Shown piece after piece: positions 12,652 to 15,061 of a stretch of DNA of 15,061 bases (positions are counted from its first letter, which is position 1; every line of letters starts with the position of its first letter). The stretch lies in contig CAKORS010000021.1 in the NCBI GenBank assembly GCA_934101605.1, positions 1 to 15,061 on the forward strand, in the 5' to 3' direction. A program made the translations under genes and the position numbers. The notes beneath the pieces were generated by a model. It was not told the origin of the DNA, did not search any database, and saw only the letters and a list, made by a program, of their open reading frames with translations. The DNA is from an uncultured Bacilli bacterium (GTDB lineage Bacteria > Bacillota_I > Bacilli_A > RF39 > UBA660).

Positions 12652-13356
12652 ATGAAAGATAAAATTAAAAGACAAATACCTAATATGATTACTTGGAGTA
12701 GGTTAGGTTTACTTCTTGGTTCTATAGTAAGTTTTGTAATGGGAAATTATCCTCTTACATTTGGACTTTTTGTTGGAAGTGCTTGTACAGATAAGTTAGA
12801 TGGAACACTTGCTAGAAAGTTTAATTGTGTTAGTGAGTTTGGGGCTAAACTTGATGGAGTTTGCGATAAGATATTATCAATAGTGGGAGGTGCTCTTACT
12901 ATTCCTATGGGAGGAAAAGAGTTTATTTTACCGCTTTGTTTAGAAGTTTTAATAGCGTCTTATAATTTATATAGATATAAGATAAAGAAACAGAATGTTG
13001 AAACAGTTAAGATGGGTAAAATAAAGACAGTTATACTTGATGCTACAATGGCTTTAGGAATAGCAAGACCTTTGATGAAATTAAATCCTTTAGTATATGC
13101 TAGTGCTATAGGTGTTACTTTAGCATCTCAAGCAGCTACAATGGCCTCTTATGTTGGAGATGATATTAAACAAAGAAATGATAATGATAAGGTATCTCAT
13201 TTAAAGATAGAATTAAAAGATAATTCAGGTGATGAAGAACAGGATAGAGTTTTAGAAAATAATAATGAAAATTATTATAATAGCAATAATAGTTATGATA
13301 ATACTGATTATAAACCTATGGTTAGAAGTAGATTTAGGGATAATAAAAATGATTAG
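12652..13356 (+). CDS. CDP-alcohol phosphatidyltransferase family protein
   Basis: Integral membrane enzyme joining a phosphatidyl group from CDP-diacylglycerol to an alcohol. The 234-residue protein has the complete signature D-x2-D-G-x2-A-R-x8-G-x3-D-x3-D: Asp47, Asp50, Gly51, Ala54, Arg55, Gly64, Asp68 and Asp72. Hydrophobic segments lie at about 14-45, 73-85, 91-105 and 125-168. The N-terminal IPNMITWSRL resembles PgsA (phosphatidylglycerophosphate synthase), the most likely specific role in a Gram-positive cell, but the substrate alcohol cannot be read from the sequence. Residues after about 175 form a hydrophilic tail rich in Asn, Asp, Glu and Tyr, ending RSRFRDNKND, which is not part of the enzyme domain and is unusual for the family. 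The stop codon is inside the downstream terminator stem. Confidence 0.88.
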   Translation: MKDKIKRQIPNMITWSRLGLLLGSIVSFVMGNYPLTFGLFVGSACTDKLDGTLARKFNCVSEFGAKLDGVCDKILSIVGGALTIPMGGKEFILPLCLEVLIASYNLYRYKIKKQNVETVKMGKIKTVILDATMALGIARPLMKLNPLVYASAIGVTLASQAATMASYVGDDIKQRNDNDKVSHLKIELKDNSGDEEQDRVLENNNENYYNSNNSYDNTDYKPMVRSRFRDNKND

Positions 13357-13373
13357 AATTTCTAATCATTTTT
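13345..13373. terminator. Bidirectional terminator between the CDP-alcohol transferase gene and uppP
   Basis: AAAAATGATTAGA (13345-13357) pairs perfectly with TCTAATCATTTTT (13361-13373) around a 3-base loop. It lies between convergent genes and works in both directions (T run after it, A run before it). The TAG stop of the upstream gene (13354-13356) is in the stem. Confidence 0.85.
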
Positions 13374-13377
13374 TATA

Positions 13378-14193
13378 TTACATAAATATTATTACTAGTG
13401 TTCCTACTACTAAGCAGTAGATTACAAAATATATTAGTTTCTTTTTCTTTACTATATCTATGAATAGTTTTGTTGAAAAATAAGTTATAACTGCAGATAC
13501 TATCATACTTATAAAGTAAGGAAATGCTAATGTGCTTAGATTTGGTGCACTAATTAAATCTTTAACTCCTAATACTACTGTTGCAAGTGATATAGGAATA
13601 TACATTAGAAATGAGAATGTTACTGCTACATCTTTTTTTAGATCTGATAATAAACCACCAACGATGGTAGATCCACTTCTAGATATTCCAGGAAGTAGTG
13701 CTACTGCTTGAAATAATCCTATTTTAATAGCGTCCCAATAAGTTATATTTTCAAATTTTTTGTGTCCATCTATTTTTCTTACTATAAATAACGCTAATGC
13801 TGTTATTAAAAGAGCTATACCTACTAGTTTTACTTTTCCAGATAGGGCATCTATTTTATCTTTAAATATAAGTCCTAAAAGACCGGCTGGTATTGTTGCA
13901 ATAACAATATATAAACACATTTTAAAACTAGTTTTATATTCTTCATTTTTTGTTTTAATATATAAGAAAAATTCTTTTATTAGTTTTATGATAGTTTTTC
14001 TATATACTAATACTATTGCAATTAAAGAACCAAAATTTACTATTATTTCAAAATTTAGATCATTTAAAACATCCATTTTGAAAAGATTTTTAAATATTAC
14101 TAAGTGTCCACTTGAAGAAATAGGAAGTGGTTCAGTAAATCCTTGGATTGCTCCTAATATAATATATTTTATTAGCATAATTGTTTTTGTCAT
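13378..14193 (-). CDS. uppP: Undecaprenyl-diphosphatase UppP (BacA family)
   Basis: Membrane phosphatase that recycles undecaprenyl diphosphate, the lipid carrier of cell-wall synthesis; its overproduction is associated with bacitracin resistance in studied species. Starting at ATG 14193 the protein has 271 residues, the usual length, with about seven to eight hydrophobic segments. Family motifs are the first catalytic region GFTEPLPISSSGHL (near residue 18-31) and the second, PGISRSGSTI, with the conserved Arg and Ser residues. An in-frame GTG at 14202 lies inside the SD GAGGTG, so the ATG six bases after the SD is the better start. It is transcribed alone from a strong promoter and is divergent from the DUF3603-like gene. 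Confidence 0.96.
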   Translation of the reverse strand: MTKTIMLIKYIILGAIQGFTEPLPISSSGHLVIFKNLFKMDVLNDLNFEIIVNFGSLIAIVLVYRKTIIKLIKEFFLYIKTKNEEYKTSFKMCLYIVIATIPAGLLGLIFKDKIDALSGKVKLVGIALLITALALFIVRKIDGHKKFENITYWDAIKIGLFQAVALLPGISRSGSTIVGGLLSDLKKDVAVTFSFLMYIPISLATVVLGVKDLISAPNLSTLAFPYFISMIVSAVITYFSTKLFIDIVKKKKLIYFVIYCLVVGTLVIIFM

Positions 14194-14213
14194 TTTCTTC
14201 ACCTCTATTATAG

Positions 14214-14242
14214 ATTATACTTATAAAATTTATATTTATCAA
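14214..14242 (-). promoter_or_regulatory. Promoter of uppP
   Basis: On the minus strand TTGATA (14237-14242), 17-base spacer, TATAAT (14214-14219): close to the sigma-A consensus. Confidence 0.8.
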
Positions 14243-14286
14243 TAATAAAATGTAAATATTAGTTAATACTATTTTTAGGTGATTAT

Positions 14287-14907
14287 ATGGTTTATATTTA
14301 TGATATTTTATTAAATTTTAATAAAGTTTTATATGAATTTTTTGAATGGGAAGATAGTGATGATATAAAATATATAAAAAAGATACCTGTTTTTAAAGTT
14401 AATAATAAAGTTATTAGTGATTTTATTTCTAATAATATAAAAGTATGTGATAGTTTTTTAAGTGTTATAAATAATAAAACTAAATATTATGATGATTATA
14501 TTGAAGATACTAATTTAGCAATTTTAAGTGATGGTGTTATTGCTATAGGAGTTAATTTTGATAATGGAGAAATATCTAGGATGTTATTAGCGGAAGAGGA
14601 TGATGTTTTAAATTGTGTTCTTAGAATGGAAGAATATAGTTTTGATTATGTTTTAACTTCTTTAAGAATGGTTAGAAAATGTTCTAGAGAATGTGATAGG
14701 GTAAAAAAGTATATAATGGAATCTATTGATAGGATGTATAAGAATAATGAAATGGAAAGATTAAGTTATTATTATTTAGAATATTTTAATAAGATTTCTT
14801 ATGATATTGATATTATTTATAATGGGTTTGTAAATGAAATAAATAATAATTATACTGATAAGTTTTTATATTTGAAAGATTTAATTTCTTTGACTAATAA
14901 GAGTTAA
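14287..14907 (+). CDS. DUF3603 (YjbA)-like protein of unknown function
   Basis: Cytoplasmic 206-residue protein without signal peptide or membrane segment. The N-terminus (VYIYDILLNF, then FFEWEDSDDIKYIKKIPVFKV) resembles the B. subtilis YjbA/DUF3603 pattern, where a short beta start leads to an H/F-E-W-x-x-x-D-x-I-E-x-x-x-x-x-P-x-x-K-V stretch. The middle has DTNLAILSDGVIAIGVNFDNGEISRMLLAEED, here quoted only as residues about 74-105, and the C-terminal half is helical with many Asp, Glu, Arg and Tyr. No function is known for the family. SD AGGTGAT ends 3 bases before the ATG. It is followed after 72 bases by pcrA; both read the same way, but pcrA has its own -10 box. Family assignment is from memory and moderate. 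Confidence 0.6.
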   Translation: MVYIYDILLNFNKVLYEFFEWEDSDDIKYIKKIPVFKVNNKVISDFISNNIKVCDSFLSVINNKTKYYDDYIEDTNLAILSDGVIAIGVNFDNGEISRMLLAEEDDVLNCVLRMEEYSFDYVLTSLRMVRKCSRECDRVKKYIMESIDRMYKNNEMERLSYYYLEYFNKISYDIDIIYNGFVNEINNNYTDKFLYLKDLISLTNKS

Positions 14908-14908
14908 A

Positions 14909-14930
14909 AAGTTTTTAAAACTTATGTTTT
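14909..14930 (+). terminator. Weak candidate terminator after the DUF3603-like gene
   Basis: AAGTTT (14909-14914) and AAACTT (14918-14923) form a short AT-only stem, followed by ATGTTTTT. Stability is low, so read-through into pcrA is likely. Confidence 0.3.
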
Positions 14931-14957
14931 TGTATATCAAAAGTTTGTATTTTTTTG

Positions 14958-14975
14958 TATAATTAAATAGGTGGT
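14958..14975 (+). promoter_or_regulatory. Candidate -10 box and RBS of pcrA
   Basis: TATAAT (14958-14963) without a clear -35 box, then SD AGGTGG (14969-14974), five bases before the ATG at 14980. Confidence 0.45.
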
Positions 14976-14979
14976 AAGA

Positions 14980-15061
14980 ATGCTTGAAAATTTAAATGAT
15001 ATGCAAAAAGAAGCAGTTATGTATAAAGATGGACCTATGCTTGTTATAGCAGGTGCAGGTT
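14980..15061 (+). CDS. pcrA: ATP-dependent DNA helicase PcrA/UvrD family (N-terminal fragment)
   Basis: Only the first 27 codons are in the window; the gene runs off the end. They show the superfamily 1 Q motif LNDMQKEAV (residues 5-13) followed by GPMLVIAGAG (18-27), which is the beginning of Walker A (AGAGSGKT in complete proteins). PcrA is the UvrD-like helicase of Gram-positive bacteria, acting in nucleotide excision repair and in clearing proteins from DNA. PcrA is the likeliest member, but other UvrD/Rep-type helicases share this start. Confidence 0.88.
   Translation, partial: MLENLNDMQKEAVMYKDGPMLVIAGAG

Noticed and set aside
13760..14245. Plus-strand open frame of 161 codons opposite uppP
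   Set aside because: It is antisense to a clear UppP gene with all family motifs and is a shadow of its codon structure. The same holds for open frames at 1655-1861, 2248-2508 and 2774-2965 opposite ppaC and at 5347-5664 opposite yqfD.
1..15061. Mycoplasma-type code (TGA for Trp), CRISPR arrays, insertion sequences, prophage
   Set aside because: All Trp residues are TGG and TGA terminates several genes. I found no regularly spaced repeats, transposase motifs or phage genes on either strand.

Overview
The window comes from a very AT-rich Gram-positive-type bacterium of the Firmicutes/Bacilli lineage using the standard code (TGG for Trp; TGA used as a stop, for example at the ends of yqfC, dgkA and cdd). 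The evidence is gene content and order: rpsU-yqeY-yqfC-yqfD-(vanZ-like)-ybeY-dgkA-cdd-era-yqzL-recO reproduces the Bacillus subtilis order, and a class B sortase, a family II pyrophosphatase and UppP fit a walled Gram-positive cell. The extreme AT bias and tight packing suggest an uncultured, possibly host-associated Bacilli lineage. That placement is inference.

Layout. 1-201: frameshifted tail of a YhcG/DUF1016-type PDDEXK nuclease. 235-311 (-): elongator tRNA-Met with its own promoter and terminator. 423-1277: class B sortase. 1287-2912 (-): CBS/DRTGG pyrophosphatase, sharing a bidirectional terminator with the sortase. 3027-4016: unknown protein with two membrane segments. 4106-4792: rpsU and yqeY. 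4829-9744: compact run yqfC, yqfD, vanZ-like, ybeY, dgkA, cdd, era, yqzL, recO. 9840-10565: rpmF and an unknown gene. 10610-12597: overlapping rRNA-methyltransferase-like gene, RluA-type pseudouridine synthase and five-TM protein. 12652-13356: CDP-alcohol phosphatidyltransferase, convergent with uppP (13378-14193, -). 14287-14907: DUF3603-like protein. 14980-end: first codons of a PcrA/UvrD helicase.

Most genes serve housekeeping: ribosome biogenesis (S21, L32, YbeY, Era, the methyltransferase, the pseudouridine synthase), lipid-carrier and phospholipid metabolism (DgkA-type kinase, UppP, CDP-alcohol transferase), nucleotide salvage (Cdd) and DNA repair (RecO, PcrA). Genes overlap by 4-38 bases in six places, promoters begin directly after stop codons, and several terminator hairpins contain the upstream stop codon.

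I see no CRISPR array, insertion sequence or prophage, and no convincing novel multi-gene system. The best leads are the broken YhcG gene beside the tRNA 3' end, the VanZ-like gene where phoH and pgpH usually sit, the sporulation pair yqfC-yqfD, and four genes of unknown role. No gene-free stretch exceeds 300 bases.
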